DNA of 23,745 bases from an uncultured Clostridia bacterium (lineage in GTDB: Bacteria; Bacillota; Clostridia; TANB77; CAG-508), in the NCBI GenBank assembly GCA_934121875.1, contig CAKOVG010000016.1:1-23745 (forward strand). Reading direction: 5' to 3'. A program made the translations under genes and the position numbers. Of the stretch, positions 1-7,347 are shown one piece after another. How positions within the stretch are numbered: position 1 is the stretch's first letter; each line of letters opens with the position of its first letter. Below the pieces are notes generated by a model, which was not told the DNA's origin, made no database searches, and saw only the letters and a program-made list of their open reading frames with translations.

Positions 1-4
1 TTAT

Positions 5-78
5 GGCGCCTTAGCCAAGCGGTAAGGCACGAGTCTGCAAAACTCTGATCATCGGTTCGATTCCGATAGGCGCCTCCA
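5..78 (+). tRNA. tRNA-Cys (anticodon GCA)
   Basis: A complete cloverleaf can be folded. The 7-bp acceptor stem pairs 5-11 with 68-74, followed by discriminator T and an encoded CCA at 76-78. The anticodon loop CTGCAAA carries GCA, which reads the Cys codons TGC/TGT. The T-arm has the usual GGTTCGATTCC core. A rho-independent terminator follows directly. The first four bases of the window precede the gene, so whether it is part of a larger tRNA cluster to the left cannot be seen. Confidence 0.97.
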
Positions 79-85
79 TTAAATC

Positions 86-125
86 AAAAAACAATGAAAT
101 TCTATTAAGTTTCATTGTTTTTTTT
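86..125 (+). terminator. Rho-independent terminator after tRNA-Cys
   Basis: An A-rich arm ending ACAATGAAA pairs with TTTCATTGT, with a loop of about 11 nt, and the second arm runs into eight consecutive T. The A-run before the first arm also gives a T-tract on the minus strand, so it may work in both directions. Confidence 0.85.
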
Positions 126-168
126 GCTACGGAAATCAATAAAAAAACGCACAAAATCAACGAAAACC

Positions 169-197
169 TTGAAAATGTAACAAAAATGTAATATAAT
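169..197 (+). promoter_or_regulatory. Candidate upstream sigma-A promoter
   Basis: TTGAAA (169-174), a 17-bp spacer and TATAAT (192-197) form a near-consensus sigma-A promoter. It lies about 165 bp upstream of the surface-protein start, and a second promoter is present at 302-330. A transcript from here would have a long AT-rich leader in which I see no recognisable riboswitch or ORF. It may be the distal promoter of the surface gene. Confidence 0.5.
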
Positions 198-301
198 TGT
201 AATATATAGGCTAAAAAATAATAACATATACACAAATGCTCTATCCGTAAGTAATAAAAATGTCAATAAAAAACAACATGAAATATAGGAAAATACTGCT
301 A

Positions 302-330
302 TTGACATATATAAAATACACTATTAAAAT
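302..330 (+). promoter_or_regulatory. Proximal sigma-A promoter of the surface-protein gene
   Basis: TTGACA (302-307) matches the -35 consensus, and TAAAAT (325-330) lies 17 bp downstream. Initiation would fall near 337, shortly before the ribosome site AAGGAAGG and the ATG at 362. A perfect TATAAT at 330-335 also exists, but at 22-bp spacing it is a poor partner. Confidence 0.6.
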
Positions 331-361
331 ATAATTAAGTATAAAAAGGAAGGTAAATATA

Positions 362-3300
362 ATGAAACTAAAAAAAGGAATAATAAGTATAGTAATTTTA
401 TTTTTAACAATTTGCACAATATCATCTTTTTCAGAAGTAAAAGCTGCAATAGGTAGCAAATATCTTAATATAAAAATGCTAAGAAATTCTGGCTATGGAT
501 ATCAATTAGGAAGCACCAGAAAAAATGTATGGAAAATATATGAAGTTGGTGGAAATATGGATGACACTATATATTGTTTAAAAGGTGGACCAGGATTTGG
601 TTCTAGTGACTATATGTCAGGAACACCACAAGAAACACACTATACAAGATACTTTGATTTAAAAGATCCTGATAGCATACCAGCAACATATAAAAATAAT
701 TTACCAAATACAAATAGCAATAATTATAAAGCACTATTATGGATATTAGATAATTGTTATGTAGCACCAAAACAAACTGCTTCTACAATTGTTAAAAATG
801 AAGCAGCAGAAGATAGAAAAAGGCTATTACAAGCAGTATTGAATTATGCAATAGAAGAAGGAAATCCAGATATAACATCAGACTATGAATTAAGTCAACT
901 AACTGATGACGACATAGATGCAACACAACAATTAGCAGTATGGTATTATACAAACCGAGCAGGAGATGGATATCATGTAGAAAGTTTTGAATTTTACGTG
1001 AATGCAATTAAAGGAACAGATGGAAATTATCAACCATTAAGTGATACTCTAACATTCCCAGATGGTAGTGACAGAGCAATTGCATGTAAAGCATTATTTG
1101 ACTACCTAGTAGAAACACCACAAAAAACTGGATTTACATATGATATTACAAACAACATAACAGACTCAGCACCAGCTCAAATTGCAACTACTGCAAGTAC
1201 AACAATAGAAAAATCAAATGGAAGATATATAATTGGACTATATACAATAAAACAATTAAGAGATGTTCAATACTTATTAGATATGGCAATTACTGATGAA
1301 AATGGCAATGCAATAACAGACTACACAATATTAGACCAAAGTAAAACACCAATTACTAATATTAGAACACCTAAAGATTTGATAGGAGCTAACTTCTACA
1401 TTTCTGTTCCAGATACTATAACAGCACAAACTATAAAATTAAATATATCTGGTTCGCATTCATATGCAAAGGCTACATATTGGTCAGTTGAAAATCCAGG
1501 TAATACAGATCAACCAGTTGTATTAGTGGAAAAAGTTACAAAACCTTTTGAAAATCATGTTGAAGCTGAGATACCAACTACAACACCTAAATTTGACTTG
1601 GCATTAAGAAAATTTATTACATCAATAAATGGAATAGCTCCAACAGAAAGCAGAGAACCACAAATTAGTAATACTACACTAAATGCATTAAAAAATGGAA
1701 CAATCACGACAGCTGAAAAAATTCATCCTAAAAATGCACTAACAGTTAAAACAGGAGATAAAGTAATATATAAAATTAGAGTGTATAATGAAGGCAATAC
1801 AAGTGGCTATGCAACAGAGATTACAGACTATTTACCAGACGGATTAAAATTTATACCAGTTGCAGAAAGCACAGTAAATAGTGGATATGGTTGGACAAAT
1901 CCATCTGGAGATGGCAAAACAATAAAAACTAGTTATTTAGCAGACAAAATAATAAATGCATTTGATGGAACAACACTAGACTACAAAGACCTAGAAATAG
2001 AATGTGAAGTAATAGCTACAGTTGGAACAGAAAATAAAATACTAAAAAATATTGCAGAAATAACAGCACACAAAGATAAAGATGGAAATACAACAGTAAC
2101 AGATAGAGACTCACAACCAGATAATGTTAGACTTAACGAATATGGAAACACAAGTCAACAAGATGACGATGACTTTGAAAATTTAACACTACTAGGACAA
2201 TATTTTGATTTATCATTAAGAAAATTTATTACAGAAGTAAAAAGTGGAACAAGAACAAAAACATATAATAGAGTACCAAATGTAAAAGTTACACCTTTAA
2301 AAGATGGAACAGACACAACAGCAATATATGAACATAGCAAAGAGCCAGTAAGTGTATCAAATGGAGATATAGTTACATATACAATTCGTGTATATAATGA
2401 AGGTAGACTAGATGGATATGTAACAGAAGTTACAGACTATTTACCAAAACAACTCGAATTCATTGTAGATGATGAAACTAATGCAAAATATGGTTGGACA
2501 GTATCAACAGACGGAAGAAAGGTTACAACAAACATAACATCTCCAACTACAACAAATTCTGCTAGTAGAGATAAAATATATGAAACAAGAACAAACACTA
2601 CCGATAAAGTTTTATTAAAAGCTTTTGATGGAACAACATTAGATTATATTGACTTACAAATTAAATGTAAAATAAAGGACAATATAAATCTATATGAAAA
2701 AATAACAAACATTGCAGAAATAACAGGATTTACAGATACAAATGGAAACATTGTTACAGATAGGGATTCACAAAAAAGCAATGTAGTATTACCAACAGAC
2801 GAAACACTACCAAACTATAAAGATACAGAAATTGAACGTGGAGATAAATATATTAAAGGTCAACAAGATGATGACGACTTTGAAAAACTAGTACTAAAAA
2901 GATTCGACCTAGCACTAAGAAAATTCATTACAGGAGTTAATGAAAAAGAAATTAAAAATAGAGCACCAGTGTTCAAAAAAGTATCAGATAATGAATACAA
3001 ATATGAACATACTAAAGAACCAGTAGAAGTAGCAAATGGTAACATTGTTATTTATACATTAAGAATATTTAATGAAGGTAATGTAGCAGGATACGCCAAA
3101 GAAGTAATGGATGACTTACCAAAAGGTTTAGAGTTCTTACCTGAAAATAGCATAAATACAGCATTTAAATGGAAAATGTACAAAGAAGATGGAACAGAAA
3201 CAACAGATATTAAAGAAGCTAAACGTATAAAAACAAACTATTTATCAAAAGAAAATGAAACAATACAAAATAACAACTTAATTAAAGCATTTGATCCAGA

Positions 3301-4123
3301 AACAATGTCAATGCCAGATTATAAAGACCTAAAAATTGCATTTAAAGTAACAGAGCCAAATACATCTGATAGAATTATAATAAACACAGCAGAAATTACT
3401 GATGATGCAGATGAAAATGGAGACGAAATTGACGATGTTGATTCAACACCAAATAACAATAAACCAGAAGAAGACGATCAGGACATTGAAAAAATTAAAG
3501 TTAAATACTTTGACTTGGCACTAAAAAAATGGGTAACAGAATCAATAGTAACAGTTGATGGAAAAACTACAGTAAACAAAACTGGACATACTGGAGACGA
3601 AAATCCAGAACCACCAGCAAAAGTTGAAATTCGTCAAGATAAATTAAACAAAACCACTGTAAAATTTAAATTCAACATTAAAGTAACAAACGAAGGCGAA
3701 ATAGAAGGTTATGCAAAAGAATTAATAGACTATATTCCAGATGGATTAAAATTTGTAGCAGAAGATAATCCAAAATGGAGATTAACAGACGACGGCAAAG
3801 TATTAACAGACCAATTAAAAGATGTTCTTATAAAACCAGGAGAAAGCCAAACAGTAGAAATAATACTAACATGGATAAATGGTAAAGACAATTTAGGATT
3901 AAAAACAAACTGGGCAGAAATTTATGAAGACTATAATGAATATAATTCACCAGATATTGACTCAACACCAGGAAATAACGAAAAAGATGAAGACGATATT
4001 GATGAAGCACCGGTTATCCTAACAGTTGCAACAGGTAATGCACCTACATATGCTACACTTGCATTAGCATCTGTAACAATGCTTGCAACAGGAGTAATTT
4101 TAATTAAAAAATTTGTAATTTAA
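362..4123 (+). CDS. Secreted thioester-domain adhesin with DUF11-like stalk repeats
   Basis: Large surface protein of 1253 residues. Residues 1-28 form a signal peptide (basic start, hydrophobic core, cleavage expected after VKA). Residues about 35-400 resemble Gram-positive thioester adhesin heads: Cys72 in IYC and Gln190 in QQLAVW match the paired YC and [TQ]QxA[IV]W motifs whose Cys and Gln form an internal thioester that can bind host amines covalently. Four stalk repeats begin with F-D-L-[AS]-L-[RK]-K at F411, F615, F848 and F1050, and each ends N-x-A-E-I (N563, N783, N1008, N1183). The conserved Lys and Asn would suit intramolecular isopeptide bonds, as in DUF11/CnaB-type domains; this is inferred. 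Acidic linkers (DDDDFE) join the repeats. A C-terminal hydrophobic helix (about 1225-1253) ends with a basic residue pair and no LPXTG motif, so the anchoring mode is uncertain. The start is supported by AAGGAAGG at proper spacing. The ligand is unknown. Confidence 0.85.
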   Translation: MKLKKGIISIVILFLTICTISSFSEVKAAIGSKYLNIKMLRNSGYGYQLGSTRKNVWKIYEVGGNMDDTIYCLKGGPGFGSSDYMSGTPQETHYTRYFDLKDPDSIPATYKNNLPNTNSNNYKALLWILDNCYVAPKQTASTIVKNEAAEDRKRLLQAVLNYAIEEGNPDITSDYELSQLTDDDIDATQQLAVWYYTNRAGDGYHVESFEFYVNAIKGTDGNYQPLSDTLTFPDGSDRAIACKALFDYLVETPQKTGFTYDITNNITDSAPAQIATTASTTIEKSNGRYIIGLYTIKQLRDVQYLLDMAITDENGNAITDYTILDQSKTPITNIRTPKDLIGANFYISVPDTITAQTIKLNISGSHSYAKATYWSVENPGNTDQPVVLVEKVTKPFENHVEAEIPTTTPKFDLALRKFITSINGIAPTESREPQISNTTLNALKNGTITTAEKIHPKNALTVKTGDKVIYKIRVYNEGNTSGYATEITDYLPDGLKFIPVAESTVNSGYGWTNPSGDGKTIKTSYLADKIINAFDGTTLDYKDLEIECEVIATVGTENKILKNIAEITAHKDKDGNTTVTDRDSQPDNVRLNEYGNTSQQDDDDFENLTLLGQYFDLSLRKFITEVKSGTRTKTYNRVPNVKVTPLKDGTDTTAIYEHSKEPVSVSNGDIVTYTIRVYNEGRLDGYVTEVTDYLPKQLEFIVDDETNAKYGWTVSTDGRKVTTNITSPTTTNSASRDKIYETRTNTTDKVLLKAFDGTTLDYIDLQIKCKIKDNINLYEKITNIAEITGFTDTNGNIVTDRDSQKSNVVLPTDETLPNYKDTEIERGDKYIKGQQDDDDFEKLVLKRFDLALRKFITGVNEKEIKNRAPVFKKVSDNEYKYEHTKEPVEVANGNIVIYTLRIFNEGNVAGYAKEVMDDLPKGLEFLPENSINTAFKWKMYKEDGTETTDIKEAKRIKTNYLSKENETIQNNNLIKAFDPETMSMPDYKDLKIAFKVTEPNTSDRIIINTAEITDDADENGDEIDDVDSTPNNNKPEEDDQDIEKIKVKYFDLALKKWVTESIVTVDGKTTVNKTGHTGDENPEPPAKVEIRQDKLNKTTVKFKFNIKVTNEGEIEGYAKELIDYIPDGLKFVAEDNPKWRLTDDGKVLTDQLKDVLIKPGESQTVEIILTWINGKDNLGLKTNWAEIYEDYNEYNSPDIDSTPGNNEKDEDDIDEAPVILTVATGNAPTYATLALASVTMLATGVILIKKFVI

Positions 4124-4127
4124 CATA

Positions 4128-4167
4128 AAAGGTGATTCTAGGGAATAGCCCTAAATCGCCTTTTTTT
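4128..4167 (+). terminator. Rho-independent terminator of the surface-protein gene
   Basis: AAAGGTGATT..AGGG pairs with CCCT..AATCGCCTTT, allowing one G-T wobble, around a 5-nt loop (AATAG). Seven T follow. It begins four bases after the stop codon. Confidence 0.88.
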
Positions 4168-4180
4168 AATTGAAAAAAGC

Positions 4181-4248
4181 ATTGACAATTTTAAACAAGA
4201 TTATATATAATCTAGTAAGAAAAAATAAAGAAGGAGAGAAAAACAGAT
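4181..4248 (+). repeat. Direct repeat copy 1: orphan promoter and leader
   Basis: This 68-nt copy of the pilin-gene promoter/leader contains TTGACA (4182-4187), an 18-bp spacer, TATAAT (4206-4211) and AAGGAGAG. It differs from copy 2 (4271-4339) by two substitutions and one A in a homopolymer. Where copy 2 has the ATG start, this copy has ATA, and the next ATG is followed at once by TAA, so no protein is made here. It may be a remnant of a lost tandem gene or a tandem duplication that gives two promoters to one gene. Confidence 0.85.
4182..4211 (+). promoter_or_regulatory. Sigma-A promoter in repeat copy 1
   Basis: TTGACA, 18 bp, TATAAT. Both hexamers match consensus. It should fire through copy 2 into the pilin-like gene. 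Confidence 0.75.
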
Positions 4249-4270
4249 AATGTAATTTTCAACAAAAACT

Positions 4271-4339
4271 ATTGACAATTTTCAACAAGATTATATATAA
4301 TCTAGTAAGAAAAAAATAAAGAAGGAGAGGAAAACAGAT
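4271..4339 (+). repeat. Direct repeat copy 2: functional promoter and leader of the pilin-like gene
   Basis: This 69-nt copy lies 90 nt downstream of copy 1 and ends in the start codon of the pilin-like gene. Its promoter is TTGACA (4272-4277), an 18-bp spacer and TATAAT (4296-4301). GAAGGAGAGG gives a strong ribosome site about 8 nt before ATG 4338. Confidence 0.85.
4272..4301 (+). promoter_or_regulatory. Sigma-A promoter of the pilin-like gene
   Basis: TTGACA, 18 bp, TATAAT, identical in both hexamers to the copy 90 bp upstream. Two consensus promoters in tandem suggest strong expression. Confidence 0.8.
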
Positions 4340-5390
4340 GAAGAAAAATTTTAAAAGCACAAAAGGTATTACATTAATAGCACTGGTTATTACAATTGTA
4401 GTATTGCTAATATTAGCAGGAGTGAGTATAAATGCAATATTTAACGATAACGGAATAATTAAAAAGGCTCAAGAAGCCCAAAACAAAATGGACCAAGCAA
4501 AAGAGAATGATTTAAGAGAAATAAATGAGTTAAATAATTACCTAAATGAAATAATGAAAAATACAGAAACAGGAGGAAATACAAGTGGTGGAGACACGCC
4601 TACTCCAACAGTAGAGTGGACTCAAAATAAAACAAAAGTAACAAATGGAACAACAGAATACACAGTAGGAGATGATTATACTTATGATTGTGGAGTATCA
4701 AGCTATACAGGAGAATGGAAAATATTAGGAGCAGAAAATGGCAAATTACTAATAATGTCAACAAAAGATATAGGAACATTACAATTATCAGGAAAAGAAG
4801 GATATAACACAGGGGTAACACAATTAGATAATATGTGTAAACCATATGGAACAAATGCAAGAAGTATAAAAGTAGAAGATATAAATAGAGTAACAGGATA
4901 TGATCCAAATAAACCAGTAGACGGAAAAAAATATGCTCAAGGACAAATGTATGAATATGGAAATAAAGTAACATATACATCAAGTGGAAGTACAGGAACA
5001 AATGGACAAACATATAATAGAGGTTTATACAACGGTAAATATGAACATCCAGATGGAAGAGCAATAGGCTCAAATGGAGTAACATCAATAACAGAAACAA
5101 GTACTTATTACTATTATTATCCAGATACATTAACAAGAAACAGTACTGGAACAACAGTAGGAATAGCAAAAACAACACCTGCATACAAGTTATTATTTAG
5201 AAATGCAGAAGATACATCAAACTGTAGTTACTGGCTTGCGTCTTCGTGCGTGGATGCAGGCACTAGCTATTCGGGCTTCAGTATGCGCCGTGTGAATACT
5301 TCTGGGAATGTGTACCGCTGCGACTTGTGGTACTCTTACGTCAACGCTAGCAGCAACAGCTATGGGGTGCGCGCGGTAGTTTCTCTATAA
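4338..5390 (+). CDS. Pilin-like membrane-anchored protein with candidate DGR variable C-terminus
   Basis: This 350-residue protein begins with a prepilin-type segment: short basic leader, K-G10, then ITLIALVITIVVLLILAGV. Prepilin peptidase would cut after Gly10. The pilin Glu at mature position 5 is replaced by Ala15. Residues 36-75 form a charged helix; about 75-92 are a Gly/Thr/Pro linker. The ectodomain (about 93-350) ends YWLAS...G(V)RAVVSL, like C-type-lectin/FGE-like or DUF6273-like folds seen in many gut Clostridia proteins and in DGR target proteins. Codons 299-350 (W to L) differ sharply from the rest of the gene: about 52% GC, about 20 NNC codons, and CGC/CGT arginines where neighbours use AGA. 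That is what repeated template-driven replacement with adenine mutagenesis would leave. The start is fixed by GAAGGAGAGG. The pilin-like anchor is clear; retro-diversification is an inference, since no reverse transcriptase lies in the window. Confidence 0.88.
   Translation: MKKNFKSTKGITLIALVITIVVLLILAGVSINAIFNDNGIIKKAQEAQNKMDQAKENDLREINELNNYLNEIMKNTETGGNTSGGDTPTPTVEWTQNKTKVTNGTTEYTVGDDYTYDCGVSSYTGEWKILGAENGKLLIMSTKDIGTLQLSGKEGYNTGVTQLDNMCKPYGTNARSIKVEDINRVTGYDPNKPVDGKKYAQGQMYEYGNKVTYTSSGSTGTNGQTYNRGLYNGKYEHPDGRAIGSNGVTSITETSTYYYYYPDTLTRNSTGTTVGIAKTTPAYKLLFRNAEDTSNCSYWLASSCVDAGTSYSGFSMRRVNTSGNVYRCDLWYSYVNASSNSYGVRAVVSL
5232..5390 (+). other. Candidate DGR variable region (VR) with G/C-rich 3' end
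   Basis: From the Trp codon at 5232 to the stop, GC rises to about 52% (89 of 170 bases counted from 5221), against about 30% in the preceding lines. About 20 of 53 codons are NNC (TAC, TGC, GGC, AGC, CGC, GAC, GTC, AAC), against about 7 in the preceding 100. AAC codons in a template mutated at adenines give this NNC set. The 3' end holds a G/C run at 5364-5376 (12 of 13 G/C), placed like the initiation-of-mutagenic-homing site of known DGRs. No template repeat was found in the window. Confidence 0.55.
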
Positions 5391-5440
5391 TCTGATATCC
5401 AGGTAAAATAGAGTACTTTAAAGTTCAGAAAAATAAATTA

Positions 5441-5486
5441 GTCGTAACGACCACGCTCTGCCAAGCTTTATGTCTGGCAGAGCGTG
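5441..5486. repeat. Two abutting palindromes downstream of the candidate VR
   Basis: GTCGT-A-ACGAC (5441-5451) abuts a perfect 12-bp inverted repeat, CACGCTCTGCCA (5452-5463) and TGGCAGAGCGTG (5475-5486), around an 11-nt loop. No T-tract follows, so it is not a typical terminator. DGR targets often carry a hairpin or cruciform just downstream of the VR that promotes retrohoming; this one starts 51 nt after the stop codon. It could instead be an mRNA-stabilising stem. Confidence 0.7.
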
Positions 5487-5496
5487 CATTTATATT

Positions 5497-5537
5497 AGAA
5501 AATAGAGAATAGTATAAAATCTATTTTCTATTTTTTT
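5497..5537 (+). terminator. AT-rich terminator of the pilin-like gene
   Basis: AGAAAATAGA (5497-5506) pairs perfectly with TCTATTTTCT (5520-5529), followed by A and seven T. An alternative 11-bp stem, ATAGTATAAAA (5509-5519) with TTTTATACTAT (5534-5544), uses the loop of the first and is mutually exclusive with it. Confidence 0.65.
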
Positions 5538-5612
5538 ATACTATATAAAATTCCTCCTATGGTAATATATACAAAAAATGTTAATAGATTAATAAAAAAA
5601 TACGTACATTCT

Positions 5613-6196
5613 TTATTTTTTAGTTTGCTTTAAAATTTTTCTTATATTTTTATCACTAATTACCTCAAAATCAGTCCTAAAGCTGAATTTATCATGTAAA
5701 ACATCTGTTAAATCAGTTCTAATATAATTTGGAATATATGAGTCGTTATTTTCTAGTTTCATGTCCATTTCTCTAAATGTTTCAATAATTTGAGGAGCAG
5801 TATATTTTTCATCTAATTTTTTTCTACATAACGATATACAACTAAAGCAAGGAAACAAGTTAAAAAATGAGCTTTTATCATTTCATCTTTAGAATGATAA
5901 ACAGGTCTGTACTTAAAATCAGTTTTCTTAATTCTAAAACTTTCTTCAATTTCCCATCTTCTTTTATTTATTTTAATACTGTCTTCAACAGAATCTTCTA
6001 AGTTTGTACATACAGCATAAAGGCCATCATATTTACCTGCATCGTCAATGATATTTTGATTAATTGTATAAATGTTTTTTACTGCTAATTCTCCATCTTT
6101 AGTAACATTAAGAATTTTAATGAAGCGTTTAGGATCATTTTGTTTTGGCTTTTTTTGTTTTTCGGGATTACTTGCTTTGACAAAAAAATTAAGCAT
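5613..6196 (-). pseudogene. Truncated, frameshifted IS1634-type transposase
   Basis: Two overlapping minus-strand frames (6196 to 5813 and 5858 to 5613) together give the C-terminal third of an IS1634/IS4-type DDE transposase: KYDGLYAVCTNLED, RRWEIEESFRI, a region ending HFLTCFLALVVYRYVEK, then KLDEKYTAPQIIETFREM. The N-terminal portion with the first catalytic acidic residues is missing. The break lies in an A7 run (T7 at 5817-5823): one more A would restore VEKKLDEKY. No promoter, intact terminal repeats or target duplication were recognised. The family is read from remembered consensus and the exact IS name is unknown. It sits between the pilin-like gene and the Ig-repeat/GGDEF operon, marking past IS activity beside the variable surface gene. 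Confidence 0.85.
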
Positions 6197-6326
6197 TCAT
6201 AATGCTTATAAATTTTTCACATATCTAAAAGTGTTTAAAATCCGAATATATTCAGAAATCCATAATGCATACGATCAAGATACAAGTAAATTTCCTAAAA
6301 TTATAAGCTTTGGACTAAAATAAATA

Positions 6327-6355
6327 TTTACTTTAAATAGGGCTTATGATATAAT
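6327..6355 (+). promoter_or_regulatory. Extended -10 promoter of the Ig-repeat/GGDEF operon
   Basis: TTTACT (6327-6332), a 17-bp spacer and TATAAT (6350-6355), preceded by TG one base upstream (TGATATAAT). The extended -10 compensates for the weak -35. It is 38 bp before the ATG at 6394. Confidence 0.7.
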
Positions 6356-6393
6356 AAAAAATATAAAAAATAGAATAAGGAAGGTTTAAGCAT

Positions 6394-7338
6394 ATGAATC
6401 AAATTCTAGCCGTTGAAAATAAGAAAAAAGAAAAGGTAAAAAAAATAAGAACAGGAAGACCAATAGAAATAAAAGGAATAGTAAGATTTTTTGCTATTGC
6501 AATTATGACATTTGGATTAATATTCATAGGGCAAGGTTCATATGCTATTTATAAAAATGCAGAAGACATAAAACCAGCTAATATTCCTACAGTTTTAATA
6601 GGAAGAGTCAATGATAAAGCAATAGTACAAGTACAACACAATGTAGAAATTTCAAAAATTGTATACTCATGGAACAATGGAGAAGAACAAGCAATTCCAG
6701 TAGGAAATACACAAGCAAAAGAAGAAATTACACTTCTAGGCTATGATAGTATTTTAAATATTACAGTAGAAGACATAAACGGAAAAAAAGTTAAATACCA
6801 AAAACAATATATGCTTACTGGAGTAGACATTACAAAGCCAACAATTGATATTGAAGCAAAAGACGGAAATGACAAAGTAACAATCACAGCAAAAGACGAA
6901 ACAGAAATATCATACATATCATATCAATGGGAAGGGGAAGAACCAGTTACAATTGATGCAACTACAGAAGGACAAAAAGAAATAAAACAAGAAATACCAT
7001 TAACTGTAGGAACTAAAAAAATAACAATTATAGCAGAAGACACAAATGGAAATATTGAAAAAGTAGAAAGAGAAATGGTAATATCAACAGCAAAACCAAA
7101 AATGACATTAAGAAGAAAAGGAAAAGCAATAAGTATAGTAGCAGAAGATAAAGATGGAATAAAAAGCATTATAGTTAACTTAAATGGAAAGGAATCTAAG
7201 TTAACAGACATAAATCAAAAAAAAGTTACAGTAGGATACTTATACTTACGAGAAGGAAATAATACTATTTCTATTGAAGTTACAAATATAAGCGGATATA
7301 CTGAAAAAGCTACTACAGAATTACAGTATAATCCATAA
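6394..7338 (+). CDS. Single-pass membrane protein with three Ig-like repeats, function unknown
   Basis: This 314-residue protein has a basic cytoplasmic tail (1-28, rich in Lys/Arg), one membrane helix (about 29-51, FFAIAIMTFGLIFIGQGSYA) and an extracytoplasmic region of about 260 residues. That region is built from three related beta-rich units at about 63-147, 148-238 and 240-314. Each pairs a K-x-T/x-I-V/ITAxD-type strand with a later I-x-V-E/IIAEDxNG-type strand, as in bacterial Ig-like repeats. The absence of signal cleavage suggests type II anchoring. AAGGAAGG precedes the ATG. The gene is followed after 9 nt by a GGDEF gene, so the two are probably co-transcribed and may act together in c-di-GMP-linked envelope sensing. 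That link is inferred from position only. I do not recognise a named family. Confidence 0.8.
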   Translation: MNQILAVENKKKEKVKKIRTGRPIEIKGIVRFFAIAIMTFGLIFIGQGSYAIYKNAEDIKPANIPTVLIGRVNDKAIVQVQHNVEISKIVYSWNNGEEQAIPVGNTQAKEEITLLGYDSILNITVEDINGKKVKYQKQYMLTGVDITKPTIDIEAKDGNDKVTITAKDETEISYISYQWEGEEPVTIDATTEGQKEIKQEIPLTVGTKKITIIAEDTNGNIEKVEREMVISTAKPKMTLRRKGKAISIVAEDKDGIKSIIVNLNGKESKLTDINQKKVTVGYLYLREGNNTISIEVTNISGYTEKATTELQYNP

Positions 7339-7347
7339 GGAGATAAA

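Noticed and set aside
200..300. c-di-GMP riboswitch before the adhesin gene
   Set aside because: The conserved core elements of class I or II were not recognisable in this AT-rich leader.
330..335. Perfect TATAAT as the -10 of the adhesin promoter
   Set aside because: Its spacing to TTGACA is 22 bp; TAAAAT at 325 gives the normal 17 bp.
4600..5184. Long open frame on the minus strand (about 194 residues) inside the pilin-like gene
   Set aside because: It is a low-complexity Leu/Tyr-rich antisense shadow of a Thr/Gly/Asn-rich coding strand, with no ribosome site or domain.
6072..6323. Plus-strand frame of 83 codons overlapping the transposase remnant
   Set aside because: It is antisense to the clear transposase homology and has no ribosome site; the C-terminal part has no recognisable family.
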